From the NCBI GenBank assembly GCA_000149265.1, contig CH003028.1:498696-562695 (forward strand): 64,000 nucleotides of DNA, given 5' to 3'. Origin of the DNA: Ciona savignyi. Taxonomy: Eukaryota; Chordata; Ascidiacea; Phlebobranchia; Cionidae. Below are positions 50,704 to 61,500 of this stretch, in pieces. Numbering within the stretch: the stretch's first letter is position 1; each line of letters starts with the position of its first letter. Position numbers and translations under genes: made by a program. The notes below the pieces were generated by a model. It was given only the letters and a program-made list of their open reading frames with translations. It did no database searches and was not told the DNA's origin.

Positions 50704-51582
50704 ATGGCTGGGTTTGTTGGGTTTACTTTAACTTTGTTCTCCCCATTGATTCGAAGATTGTGCTCAACACCTGAGAAGCGCATCTTCAATGAGACATCAC
50801 CGTACATCTGGCACAAAGTACTTGGAAACTTGCGAGGAAAAAATTTGCTGATCATTGGTGATGTGCATGGGTGTTACGATGAAGCGGTCACATTGATAGA
50901 GATTGCTAAGGGTCAAAGCGAGAAGGAACTGGAAATTGTCTTCGTGGGTGACATGGTAAACAAGGGGCCGAAGAATTTGGAAATGTTGGAATTTATTCGG
51001 CAGTCCACGACGAACATTCATTGTATCAGAGGTAACCATGAACAGAAAGTACTGGATGAGTACTTGAAGTTCCTGAAAACTGGGAATGCGTATCATGATT
51101 GGATTAAACAGATCACGAAAGCACAGTTCGAGTTTATCCGGAACCTCCCCTACTCCATATCCATCCCTGATATTGGCGCTCTGGTGGTGCATGCGGGGAT
51201 TGTTCCATGGGTGGGACTGCATGATCAACTTCCAAACAACATGCTCAACATGCGGAATTTGGTTGCAAACATGAATGACTTTGGTGATGAAGAATTGTGT
51301 GCTACAAGTGACCCGAGTCGCGGCACCAGTTGGGCAGAGTCGTGGCATGGTGTCAATAAGTCATGTCACGGAACCACACATGTTTATTTTGGTCACGATG
51401 CCGTACGGAAACTACAAAAGCACCCTCATTGCACAGGGTTGGACACAGGGTGCGTGTATGGGGGCTGTTTAACTGGAGTCTTGTTTCACTTAGGTGATTT
51501 TCCACAAAAACATGATGACATCAATAAAGAATTTCTTTCAGTAAAGCCCTTTGAAGTTTATCAAAAAGTTGATGACACATGA
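50704..51582 (+). CDS. ApaH-like phosphatase (metallophosphoesterase, PPP superfamily)
   Basis: Intronless frame of 292 aa from the ATG at 50704; a longer frame exists only through a TTG. PPP-type metal motifs are in order: GDVHG, GDMVNKGP, GNHE, then LVVHAGIVPW and HVYFGHDAV. The second motif carries K-G-P where protein phosphatases have D-R-G, the mark of ApaH-like phosphatases (ALPH) and bacterial ApaH. ApaH cleaves diadenosine tetraphosphate, and some eukaryotic ALPHs act on mRNA caps or dinucleotides; the substrate here is not known. The N-terminus (MAGFVGFTLTLFSPLIRRLC) is hydrophobic then basic, so a mitochondrial or membrane signal is possible. It lies downstream of TFIIA gamma on the same strand. 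Confidence 0.9.
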   Translation: MAGFVGFTLTLFSPLIRRLCSTPEKRIFNETSPYIWHKVLGNLRGKNLLIIGDVHGCYDEAVTLIEIAKGQSEKELEIVFVGDMVNKGPKNLEMLEFIRQSTTNIHCIRGNHEQKVLDEYLKFLKTGNAYHDWIKQITKAQFEFIRNLPYSISIPDIGALVVHAGIVPWVGLHDQLPNNMLNMRNLVANMNDFGDEELCATSDPSRGTSWAESWHGVNKSCHGTTHVYFGHDAVRKLQKHPHCTGLDTGCVYGGCLTGVLFHLGDFPQKHDDINKEFLSVKPFEVYQKVDDT

Positions 51583-52204
51583 AGCGAAAAGTTGTTTCGT
51601 CCATCCATGGTTTAAATTGAACAATAGTGAAATTTTTCCAGCTTGTTAGCTGGGCAGATAAGCTTGTTGATCCAGAGAGCTTCTAGATTTTACCTCTGCT
51701 GCCCTGACTTATAAGATCCCCTCACGACTAGGAAACTAACAAAAGCACTGCTCTAGTAGTCGAATTGGTAGTTCTAAATTGAAGTACTATTATAGCCTAG
51801 TGTTTCTATCGTTTACAAAACACTGTTATTGATTTAGTAACTCAACTGTGGCCATCCGATATTCTGGCAATTTTAGTGTTAATTTATGCGCTTATTCTTA
51901 TCAGTAATGTTAGATGTGCAATTTTACAAATCGTTTATCGATTAAACCAAATATTATACCCGCCTGCTTTATTGTATCAAACATCTTGGGTTTAAATTTT
52001 ATGGACAAAATAATCGATTTTTTATGCAAAACTGTTTTGTAACAACTCTAAGCCAAGAAATGATTAAAGATTTTATGGTCTACACTTGAATTTTGTTATT
52101 CTAATTTGGTACTATAGATGACTTTCTACCGATTAAATTAATATGTGTACATGCCACATGGGCGGATGTGACGAAGGTCATGGTATGGGAATCAGCGCAA
52201 GCTT
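51583..52204. other. 3' UTR and spacer after the phosphatase gene
   Basis: AT-rich DNA. ATTAAA-type candidate signals occur near 51942 and 52061. No gene is seen. Confidence 0.5.
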
Positions 52205-53190
52205 GGACCAAGTAGTTTGGTTTGGTGGGTTAGTGCGAAACCTTTCAACCGAAGGATTGCAGATTGAAACTGCGCACTGGCTAGTCATTTGCGTTACTGA
52301 ACCAGGCACCTACACTGGACCCAATTGATTAATGGGTTCTACCAAAATTACTAGAGGTGCGAAAAATTAACGGTTAACCGTTTTTATGGTTAACCGTAAC
52401 GTCAAATTTTAACCGTTTTTTTTAGTAACTCTTATTTTTTAACAACTTTTAATTCTTTTTTTTTAACAACTTTTAATTCTTATCTGTTTGTTGGTTGGTA
52501 AAACGCACGCTTTTTTTGACGTGAAATACCTGTCTGACAACTGTAGTTTGCTTTAATGCTATGCATGCAGCTGGGCGTAATTACGAAATTACGTTCAGTT
52601 ACGTAACTACGGACATCGGAATTGCGTTACGGGCGTTAAATCGAAATTACGTAATTACGCATTTCCCCGTAATTATTCAACTGGGATATGCACGTCATTG
52701 TAAATATACTTTCTGAGCAATTCCTGTTTTTTTCAATCTTTAAAATAGTTCGAACCACCGATAGAAATAATCACAATCGCGGTAAATACACGTGATCTTA
52801 TATTCGCGCCAATTTCCTTATCTGTAATCAACGCGGGAGGACAAAAGGCAACGCCGCCACGATCTGCGACTTGTTTACTTGGCGAACGCTATGTATCCAC
52901 GAACGACTGTCCGACCTATTACTTTCTTTGCCAAAAACGGTGCCGATTGGACAGTAGCCTAAAAAAATCGGTTAACGGTAACCGATTATTGTCAGTTAAC
53001 CGTTTTTCAAATTAACCGTTAATTCGCAGCCCTAAAAATTACACAACATTGCAAAAGCTCCGTTAACTCGAAGTTGGTCGCGACTCGCGAGGAAATCTAA
53101 AGATAACCCGTGTTTAAACGCGCCCCGAGGAAATCTGATGATTGCACATGTATATACACCTCTCGCATTTTCCCATTCACGTTGCTAAAC
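52205..53190 (+). mobile_element. SINE copy interrupted by a hAT MITE
   Basis: The diverged SINE left part (52205-52343) has GGTTTGGTGGGTTAGTGCG, ACCGAAGGATTGCAGATTG and ATTAATGGGTTCTACCAAAA. The right part (53043-53190) has ACAACATTGCAAAAGCTCCG and GATTGCACATGTAT. They are separated by the hAT element at 52352-53034. Confidence 0.75.
52352..53034. mobile_element. hAT-type MITE, 683 bp, nested in a SINE
   Basis: Same family as the element at 4735 but in opposite orientation. It starts TAGAGGTGCGAAAAATTAAC and ends TTAATTCGCAGCCCTA. A perfect 8-bp duplication AAAATTAC flanks it (52344-52351 and 53035-53042). Subterminal GGTTAACCG motifs recur at both ends. Confidence 0.92.
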
Positions 53191-53269
53191 ATCGTATTCC
53201 AACATTGGGGTGAACCCCGTTATCTATTTAACGTTGCAAAGAGTATGCATTAACCTTTCCTTTATCCGA

Positions 53270-54236
53270 CCGGTTAATCTGGTGGTTTAGTACGACGCCT
53301 TTGAACCGAAAGGTTGCAGATTCAAAACTGGTCGCTAGCTAGTAGATTCTGTACTTGGTCAAGGCACTTAGTTTAGTTTAGTTTATTTTTTTCGCTCCTT
53401 CATTACAGTAAGGAAGAATAAAACAATTATTTTACATTGAGGAGACAGGATAAAACGGCAAAACTACAGTAGTTAAAACACGTCAGTGGATAAACACATT
53501 ACAAATTAAGGGAAAAAACGACGTGGCCGTTAAACCTTACATTAATACAATTAAGTTTCAACGAAACAAATTAAATCAAAATTAACTAATTAAATTTGGT
53601 GTTATTTAATACTTGAGTAAAAGTGTGCAAGCGCGACCCAGTACTGAGGGGGGAGCCGGCTTTGGGATTAAGTGGAAAAAGAAAAACCCCCTAAAATGAA
53701 ATTCCACCAGTGGTTAAAAAACCGTTTCAAAACACACTTTCAGACATTAAATTATTTTTGGTGCAAAAACAGTTATTGCACTATGTTTAATAAATGAAGC
53801 ACTTTAAGTGCAGAACATTACTGCACTAGAATATATAAATAAACTAATTTATGATAGTAATATGTATACAATATACATAAATATTTAAAATAAGAATGCA
53901 AAAATAAGAAAAAAGACAAACAGCAGCAAGCTTCCGCTTTTTGTGTGTAATTAATGAATAGTAAGTCCGAAACAGTTTAATGTGAAGTCTCCACAGTAAT
54001 TGGTTTTCCACTTCCAAATCTCAACTTTATTGGGGCATCATCGGAGAAACGGACATTGCCTGAACCCAGAGAAATGATGGGTTCTACTAAATTAAAGGAA
54101 CGTGTGAATCATAGACACCAGACTGCAATAGCTCCGGTAACACGACGGTGGGTGCGAGGTGATCTGACGATTGCCCGTGTGTTAACCCCCTTAATTTTCC
54201 CATTTACGGGGATAAACATGAATTTCCTATCCTATT
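53270..54236 (+). mobile_element. Second SINE copy, split by a 680-bp insertion
   Basis: SINE head and B-box are at 53270-53368 (CCGACCGGTTAATCTGGTGG, AAGGTTGCAGATTC). The SINE body resumes at 54049 (ACGGACATTGCCTGAACCCA) and ends at GATAAACATGAATTTCC near 54230. A partial third SINE piece (TATCATATACAACACACTGC) follows directly. Confidence 0.8.
53369..54048 (-). mobile_element. Probable 5'-truncated non-LTR retrotransposon fragment
   Basis: On the minus strand the fragment ends in a (TAAAC)n tail (plus: GTTTAGTTTAGTTTATTTT) inside the SINE. A short pentamer tail is typical of LINE 3' ends. A similar end, with GGCAAAACAAC and TTAAAACACATC, occurs near 28245-28360. No reverse transcriptase frame remains, so the class is inferred. 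Confidence 0.5.
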
Positions 54237-54689
54237 AAATTAAAGGAACGTGTGTATCATATACAACACACTGCTTTAGGAGGCGTTCAACTAATTATTT
54301 TCCCTATCTCTGCAATGCAAACTGACCTCACAAAAACGACTGTCACTCAAAATCCTGACATAGGAAGTTTTAGATTTTTTCACAATTTAAAATTGAAGCT
54401 TGGATCTGCAACCTAAACTCAAAACCCTACAAAATTTTGTTTAAAAATTCCGATCTCATACCCCTTCGTACATCGGCAACTTTTTTCCAACACAAACAGC
54501 TAGCAGATGCACATTCAACACCTTTATTTTACAAAGCACTGCTCCACGATTACAAAACTTTACAGCTAAACGAGAACACCGGCGCGCAGCCTAGCACATG
54601 CTGCTTTCAGCCAAACACACATTGGGGAATCACCACCATTGTTACTCAGCAAAACACTCGTTTAAAATCGATGACTCATGGAGGGTACC

Positions 54690-54805
54690 ACTCGTCACAT
54701 CCTGCCGTTCATAGAGGTCTTAATTGGTTATACGCCATCTATAGCTCCGGTGAGCGCGAAGTGATCTGACGATTGCCCGTATGTTAACCTCCTTGGGTTC
54801 CCCAG
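54690..54805 (+). mobile_element. SINE 3'-end fragment
   Basis: Contains ATCTATAGCTCCGGTGAGCG followed by GTGATCTGACGATTGCCCGT and TTAACCTCCTTGGG, matching the 3' half of the SINE. Confidence 0.7.
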
Positions 54806-55563
54806 AGCTTTGTGAAATAAAAGTGTTGATTATACATTTCCCCCCTGATTGTGCACTCCTCCGACAAGTAGCAGTTCGCAGTATTTTGGGTTTGCAGATC
54901 TTAATTTACTTAAGTTAAATCTTAGTCTTCTGTTGCTAGGATTTTAAGTGACACCCATTTGATAATATCATTTTTGAGGGGTAGGTAAGATATTTGTTAA
55001 AACGCTACGTATAAACCATTGTCGTTTTGCCTTTTTTGATTTAAATTTAATTTTGTTATTTCACGTGTGTTGGCTTTGTGGTCTTTTGAACAAACATCAT
55101 AACAACATTCATTAATGAGGTCAAAGATTCTAGTTTCTTTTAATTTTATTATTTTCGTTCTCGCTTAAAAATAACAAAGTTTTCCAAAATGTACAATTTG
55201 CTTTGTCATGTATTTTGCAACGTCATGAAAAAGAATGACGCGTCATTTTTTGCGTCATAAGCGGTTTCGTTGTAAGTGCAGGGCTTTCCGTTACACGCAG
55301 CTGGGGAATCACCCTAAACCGCGAGTAAAGTCACGTGTTAAAACAGCTACAATTATTACGGCACACAGCCAATGGCTGGCAGTCGGCACTGTGACGTAGT
55401 GATTACGTCACGACTACATAAGCGTCCATGGCGATAAAAACACAAGTTGAAGAAAAGGCGGAAAATACTTGAAGAAAGTTGGTGCAATAATATACTGTTT
55501 CTATATGGTGATGTGCACAATGAAATATCGACGGCAAGCCTCTATGACGTCACAGAGGTATTG
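54806..55563. other. 3' UTR side of the FGF gene
   Basis: On the minus strand AATAAA occurs at 55150-55145, about 415 bases past the FGF stop, and is the best candidate polyadenylation signal. CpG density rises from about 55.2 kb rightwards. GTGACGTAGTGATTACGTCA lies near 55390. Confidence 0.5.
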
Positions 55564-58500
55564 TTATACAGGCAAAGGTAGGAACTGGGCGGAGTTGTTG
55601 CTTGATGTAACGCATTTCCCCTTCCGGGGTCTTCCCCTCTTGTCGATCCCGATGTACCAATATCTTGCTCTGTTGCGCCTCTTGCGGCGCCTGCTAGGTT
55701 TGTCCAATAGCCGGTAGGTGACGTAAAAGTTCGAGGTCCATCTCTCGACAAAAGCGGACTCGGATTGGCGATATATTCTCTGTTAAAAAAACGAAAGTAT
55801 TAATTGCGGCCGAAAAGCTGGGATTATATGTAAACTTGACCGTGTTACGAAAAAAAAGCAAGCGGGATTTAGGATATGCGGCTCAGATGGGCCGGCGGTT
55901 TGCTATTGCACCAGCCACCCAGGCGCACAGTTCAATAGCGCAACCCCCCACGGGAAAATCATTAGCATAGCTCATTTGCAGGCCAGCGGAACGGGTGTGG
56001 CACGCATGCACATAGCCGATACTTACCGAACCGTAGAGTCGGCTCTGCCGATTCATGGAGAGAAACCGACCAGAGGCGCGGCCGAAGAAGCGGACGACAC
56101 CTTTCGCCGACACGGACTGAACCTCGATCTCGGCTGGAAACAAAACAAATCAGGGTTAGCGGTGAATTTCTATCACTTTTATCGAGGTTTTCCGAGCCAA
56201 CAATGTTTGTACTCCAAGGAAAGTTGTTATAATGAGTTTCAATGAAAATTTCTCTTGATTTAATGAGAATTGCTATAAGAATTGCTATAACACGATTTGT
56301 TTAAATCAAATGGGGTGTCCAAGGGAAACGTAAAGCCTTGCGATTTGTAAAGTCTTTTTGGCCAAACTAGCATCTTTTACGAAGCGATTGTAAATTCGTG
56401 ACGAGTTTAAAAAACCTTAATTTATAGACATGTGGCGTTTTCGCGTGCGCAAAGGTTAACTAGGCGGGTAGGCGGCTCGCTCATTAAGGTGCGCAAGAGA
56501 GGATACATACGCGCGAACCGGTCGAGTTTGGAAGCAGGGGCGCCCGTCACCTTGGGATACCGCTCGTCAATTCCACTTTCTCCTGACGAAGCCCGGGGGA
56601 GAAAACGTTGCAAAATCAATTAGATCAGCGCGCCCGCTCTCGTAAACAACCAGCGGTACACCCGCGCAAACAATAAGATGGAACAAGCCCCGCTTCCGTG
56701 CGCGCATCGGTTAAGGTGAGGCAGCGCCGGACCCGGATGAAGGAATCAATTACCTAACACTTATTACCGCGATCGTCGCTCTTCTTGAGCTTCTGCTGGT
56801 GCGGCGCATCGGTGTCGGCGGTTTGGGGAGTGAGCCCTTCGTTACGGGTTGTTTACGGTATATGGGGATTTCCCTGATCGTCACACCGCCTTGCAGAATG
56901 TTTACAAGCGCTGTGCGATGCACTTCGAGTCGCATTCACCGTGCAATGTTTTTTTATTAGGCCATTGTCCGAACCCAGTACGGTCATGTGGCCAAATGGT
57001 TAACGCGACCGATACATATACCGACTTACATCCAAAAAAAGGTCTTAGTAACGAACCTGTCATGGGTTCGAAACTAAGCCCGTAAAAAAAATGTCCGAAC
57101 CTATATTTACCTTCCTTAGACCGTTTTTGTATAGTTGATATCTGTATCAATCAGAGTTAACCATTCGGCCACACGGCCGTACTTCACCGTGCAGTGTTGC
57201 TGCGTCCAGTCGTACCACCAGGTGTGCGGGGATTAATGTAACGAATTCTAATCCTTTTGCCCCAGAATCCCTCTCTATTTGACCCAACTACGTCATGTGA
57301 CGTCACAGTGATGGATCGCGCGTCCCACGAAGATTTGCTTTCGACCCAAAACGACGCGACAGAATCTTTAAGTCGTCGACTTACCGAACAAGAAGTGAAA
57401 CGCCACAAACGCGCGCTTGTGTGCCAACAATTACGATTGAAACGTCACACTCCTGTGTTGCGTCACAAGGGATTAGGAACGTGATTCTCAAACGCACTGT
57501 GATTCACAATGGAATAATTGGATTCGAGAATGCTGTCGCAATTATTCGGATTTCCCCGCATTATCCGCGTCACAAAGGACGCATAAGTCGACCGATTATG
57601 ACGTTTCAGCACGTAGCAAACACATCAGCGAAAAATTAAATTCCTTGCCGCCAAGGATGTTTTGGCAAAATTTTGCGAATGACTGTCCTTGTCCGACCGA
57701 CCACAGTTGCAAAGGTCAGCGCTGGGTAGGCTTGGGACAGGGGCGGTGACGCAACAAGAATCTTTTGAACAGCCGACAAACGGGGGGGGGTACTTTGCAG
57801 AATTTCAAGTTTCGACCCGAACCGGTGGGACGGGGCGCAGCAGTAATGACTTGTACAAACATGGCGGATGGCGGAAACCGTTTTGTCTCTCGCTTTAATT
57901 CCAAGATTAGAACCACACATACGGTTCCCACCGGCGCTACCGTGCGCGGGGCGATTGCGCGCCAGCACCAGCGCCACAGTGGCAACAAATTAGCTCGGTT
58001 TGTCTGCAAACTTCTGCAAAGCCGATCGGCCGCTTGTTTTGTTGGTTATTTGTTGCCGCGCCAGCTCGGGCAAACGAGCCACTTGGAAAGCATCTGTGGG
58101 GGCAACAGATTTTCCGGTCACCCGATCAATTCAACAGCGACCCAGGGTCACCGCTGATTAGACCCTGCCCCCCGAATTAAACGAAACCGAAAGCGATGAT
58201 AGTTTTAGATTCAACATTCGATCCTCTTAGACTCACCATCAACGATAACGGCGGTCAACTAAGTTTATGTTTCGTTTTGCAGTGTTATAACGCCTTTTAT
58301 AGACACCTACGGTTTCTCCGATTAATATCATGTCTGTACAAACTTTATTTTCATAAAGAAAGAACTTATTTGTTTTTCTTTTAATGTCGGCGTGTTATAA
58401 CGGCTTTACGATTATCCTCCGTTTCTTTGTTTATTATCGTATTTGTGTTAACTTCTTTACCACAATAGCATAATAAAAATGCTTAATTTAAGCGTGTTAT

Positions 58501-61500
58501 AACAACCTTTGTCCTTGCTACCCACTTGATCGTTTATTATTGTGTTTGCGTTAATTTCATTATAATAATGAAGATACGAAATTGTTTTGTTTATTTTTAT
58601 CCGCCCAGCAGCATAACCAATTTGCCATTTATTCCATTTTGTTCGATTATTATCGCATTTGTGTAAACTTTTGTCGCGGCACAGAACGGAAAATGTTTCA
58701 TCTCGCCGTGTTACAACAACGTAGACCACCACTTTGCGATAATCCCCGAGTATTGTCTTGTTGAACTTACACCACTTCGGCAGGCAGAATAGAAACCACA
58801 CTGACTTTTAAAGGGGCCGGGATTAAAGAGAAAAATTAAAAATTTTGGTCGAAAGCTTCTTCGACGGAAAAATTTTAATTCAAGCCGCTCCTGGTTGGGG
58901 ACAGGGTTTATTTTTACCCTTGTGGGTTCACCGAAACCTTTTTGGCCCCCGCTACTGCTCGACTTCGTTCTGAGCTTCGCTGTTTTTAAACGACACCTCA
59001 ATTTGCGTGTGTGTGCTTCGTTGGGTGAAAGAATTCCTGGTTATAACGGTTGTTTCGACACAGTGAAATCTTCAACGCGTTGATGTCCCCGCGGTAAGGT
59101 CAAGATGGCACCTGCACGGCTGCTATGACGTCACACTCGGTACTATGACCAAAATATTGTGCGAAAGGTCAAGTGGAAATCCTTGACCTATATTTGTCCG
59201 AGAACATATCGGTTATGACGGAACAGATGCAATCGCGTCTTTTTGTGACGACACTATCCATCACTGAGCCCCCACCCAGAGTTAAACATCGCGACGTTCG
59301 ATTATTTACCACGGCAGCTATGACCATTGTGACGTCACAGCAACAATAGTGATGCTCGGGGTCATCGACCTTGGGATAAAATTCAATTTCCCACCAGCAG
59401 CTGATACGTCCAGCTTGCCAACATCATAATCAACTCATTATGACATCACATTAGGTTTACGACGTCGTCTGTATCTTTTCCGCCGCCTAATCGACGTATA
59501 ATTACGACGCAGACGCTATTAACAATGGGAATCGACTGCGCTTCTGCACGCCAGAAGTTCAAAGGAAATGTTTGACCGATTTTCCCGCATCTTTAGCATT
59601 AACCACCAAAAGCTGATCCTAAGAACTTTAAATGGTAAAATCAACGAGTTTTTAAAAGAAATCGGGATATTTGATTCACCAATCATAAACAATTTACTTT
59701 CGAATTTATAAATACGTTTGATAATGTGTTTAATGAGCGTCTGAACACTGTTTTCTAACGATTTTAACGCGAAAAGTGTGAATTTGTCTCCAAATTTACA
59801 AACTTAACATAAATTTTCAAATTCCGTCAAAAAGCTGAAGATGGTCGCCCATGGACTGACAATGGAGCGTTATTTAAACTACCGCCATTGTTAGATTCGC
59901 ACGTTATGTTTACATAATCGCTTGTGTGACGTCACAAACATATCGCTGCATGGGGGATTGTTACGATTCCACGATCGTCGAGCCCGAAGTTTATCTCCAG
60001 CAGAAGCATTGTCACCGCACAATCAATCAAACGCGCGGCGTCCATCTGCGGGAAAACATTTGAGAATTCGTCCTTTGATCCTTATTGCCTTTGGCAGTCG
60101 GAGTTTCGAACCCATGATCGCTGGGTCAGTGGATTGTAACGTAGAAATAGCGACGACGGATAGCCAGGGGTAGGTTGGGTAAGCACAATTGATTTATATA
60201 CTTAATTCTGGATACAAAGCTGTCTCAGGAACGAGTTAAGAGCGAATTCCAAACTTATCCAGAATAAAAAATATAAATATAAATAACAATGTTTGCGTGG
60301 ACGGACGGTAAGTGTCATCGACTAATACACAGACAACATACACAATTGAAAACGCGATCCATTGCTCTCGGGTTCAAAGCCGTGCTCGGTAATAAAAAAA
60401 TAAACGAACTGTCGGGAGAAATTCAATTTAAACCCAGCTGACAGCATGTTCTTTCATTTGGCGCCGATTCCCCGCCTTTCCCACCAGAAGCGATTGTAGT
60501 AGGCGGGCGGTTTATCATAGTGCTGACGGACGGATCGGTCGCCGTGTGTTTACCAGCACTGGTTTCGTCGATGGACTTTAAACGTTTCGGACAGGCCTAC
60601 CGGATCAACTATATTGTTTAATAGTTCGTGGCCAATTGCGTTTTGTTCAATTTTTAATTCGTTTTCTGACGAAAAACATTCGGGTCCTATTTTTGGCGAG
60701 TTTGAGTTCTATTTCGAGCGTTATTTTTGTTGACGATAGCATTCTTCCGTGTTGGTCTAATTTTAAAAGCGGCAAGCGTTTTCCGTTACGGTCATGAAGT
60801 GATTTGAATTTCGTGTTTCACACGTTCGGCTGCTCACGTAAGTCATCTGGCTATCTTCAACGGGGATTAAGTAAAACTTCCACGGAAGCTTGTGCGGCGA
60901 ATCGACTTGGTTTCCGGAGGGTGAACATTGCAACGACACGGCCGCTAATAGAACGCTCGCGAAGGCGTGTGACCGTTACCTGTATTCAATATAAAATCCC
61001 GGAATCCCAAAGCCGAAATTAAGTCTATTTTTAAGCATTCCGTATGCTCGGACCGATCTAACGACCGCCATTTTTGTGTCGAATAATCCAAATTAAGGTC
61101 GGGCGTTGGGTGTGGCAGCGTATTACACGACGCGGGGTACAAGGGAACGCGACGCGCTCCTAAGCCGTTGCCGGGTTAAACGCCGTTTACCCACCATTTA
61201 TGAGATTACACCGGGGGCGTGGAAATACTTTGCAAACTGCGGCGCAGAGGAAAACAGATTGTGGCTCGATTGCCTAACTCTATGGAGAATTAAAGGATTG
61301 GTAAAAGTAGCAAAGAATAGTTCCTAAAAAGCACATTTAAAAATTTTATCCCTGAAAAAAAATTACCGACTTTTAGCGCTACTGGGGCTGACGTATTTGA
61401 GGTAAGTTGTTTTAGTTTTTAACGGGTTTTAAATTTACTTTCCATCGATTTGTGTCAAGGTCTGCTCGAAATTTTCGATTTCCCTTTGATCATGGGGTTT

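Noticed and set aside
50797..51348. 183-codon minus-strand frame over the phosphatase
   Set aside because: Shadow of the conserved metallophosphoesterase frame on the other strand; no motif of its own.
57636..58157. Frames of 97-130 codons on both strands in FGF intron 1
   Set aside because: Several overlapping frames are open at once, as expected in CpG-rich DNA. None has a family pattern or splice context.
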